Positions 22,509 to 22,525 of a stretch of DNA of 22,525 nucleotides are shown piece by piece. Location: positions 1 through 22,525 of the forward strand of contig DKND01000034.1 in assembly GCA_002470605.1 (NCBI GenBank), written 5' to 3'. Numbering within the stretch: the first letter of the stretch is position 1; each line of letters begins with the position of its first letter. The notes beneath the pieces were generated by a model, which ran no database searches, was not told where the DNA came from, and was given only the letters and a program-made list of their open reading frames with translations. The position numbers and the translations under genes were made by a program. The stretch is from Opitutia bacterium UBA7397 (lineage in GTDB: Bacteria; Verrucomicrobiota; Verrucomicrobiia; Opitutales; UBA953).

Positions 22509-22525
22509 ATGAAAATCGACCTCAC
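22509..22525 (+). CDS. start of a further gene, cut by the window edge
   Basis: ATG at 22509 follows an A-rich leader (AAATAAAACAA) and opens a frame reading MKIDL before the window ends. Only five codons are visible, so neither product nor reality can be judged. The preceding AT-rich upstream region is what makes a gene start likely here. Confidence 0.35.

Noticed and set aside
1..22525. CRISPR arrays, IS elements, prophage genes, tRNA or rRNA genes
   Set aside because: No regularly spaced repeats, transposase or integrase motifs, phage structural genes, or recognisable RNA genes were seen on either strand.

Overview
The window looks like a core-genome segment of a Gram-negative bacterium, most likely of the phylum Verrucomicrobiota (Opitutae-like). 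This rests on protein style and gene order only, since no rRNA is present. LPS genes (waaA, lptB and a very large LptA/OstA-type protein) show an outer membrane. HPr kinase, a Der with a long basic tail, an EF-Ts with an inserted helix and very tight gene packing fit that phylum. I found no tRNA, rRNA, IS element, prophage, CRISPR array or integron.

Layout. Positions 1-1208 (+) hold the 3' end of an RDD-family membrane protein and a secreted esterase-like protein, closed by a bidirectional terminator. Positions 1285-3865 (-) are rpsO-pnp with an intergenic hairpin terminator; a structured stretch upstream may be the rpsO leader. Positions 3866-4582 hold only a small conserved-looking ORF, possibly frameshifted. 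Positions 4583-5782 (+) are a YhbY-type RNA-binding protein and a farnesyl diphosphate synthase. Positions 5784-8183 (-) are rpsB-tsf, a terminator and a DUF983 membrane protein. waaA (+, 8407-9684) converges on trpD (-) with touching stop codons. A hypothetical gene (+, 10813-11472) lies between trpD and hprK.

Positions 11476-20792 (-) form an eight-gene head-to-tail cluster: DAHP synthase, Lrp/AsnC regulator, aminotransferase, der, fmt, LptA/OstA protein, lptB, hprK. All gaps are 5-47 nt, so it could be one long operon joining aromatic amino-acid entry, amino-acid nitrogen transfer, ribosome assembly, initiator-tRNA formylation, LPS export and HPr kinase. From position 20913 a divergent pair follows: a Fur-family regulator overlapping nadA by one base. 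The window ends in an AT-rich intergenic stretch and the first codons of another gene.

The points most worth a second look are: (1) the Fur-family protein, which keeps its four structural cysteines but has lost most of the His/Asp residues of the classical metal-sensing sites and is translationally coupled to nadA; (2) the 690-residue multi-module LptA/OstA protein upstream of lptB, in an order resembling a shortened proteobacterial lptA-lptB-rpoN-hpf-ptsN-hprK locus; (3) a perfect 14-bp palindrome filling the spacer of a candidate promoter for the eight-gene cluster; (4) an almost complete lack of Shine-Dalgarno sequences. I see no defence or mobile system here.
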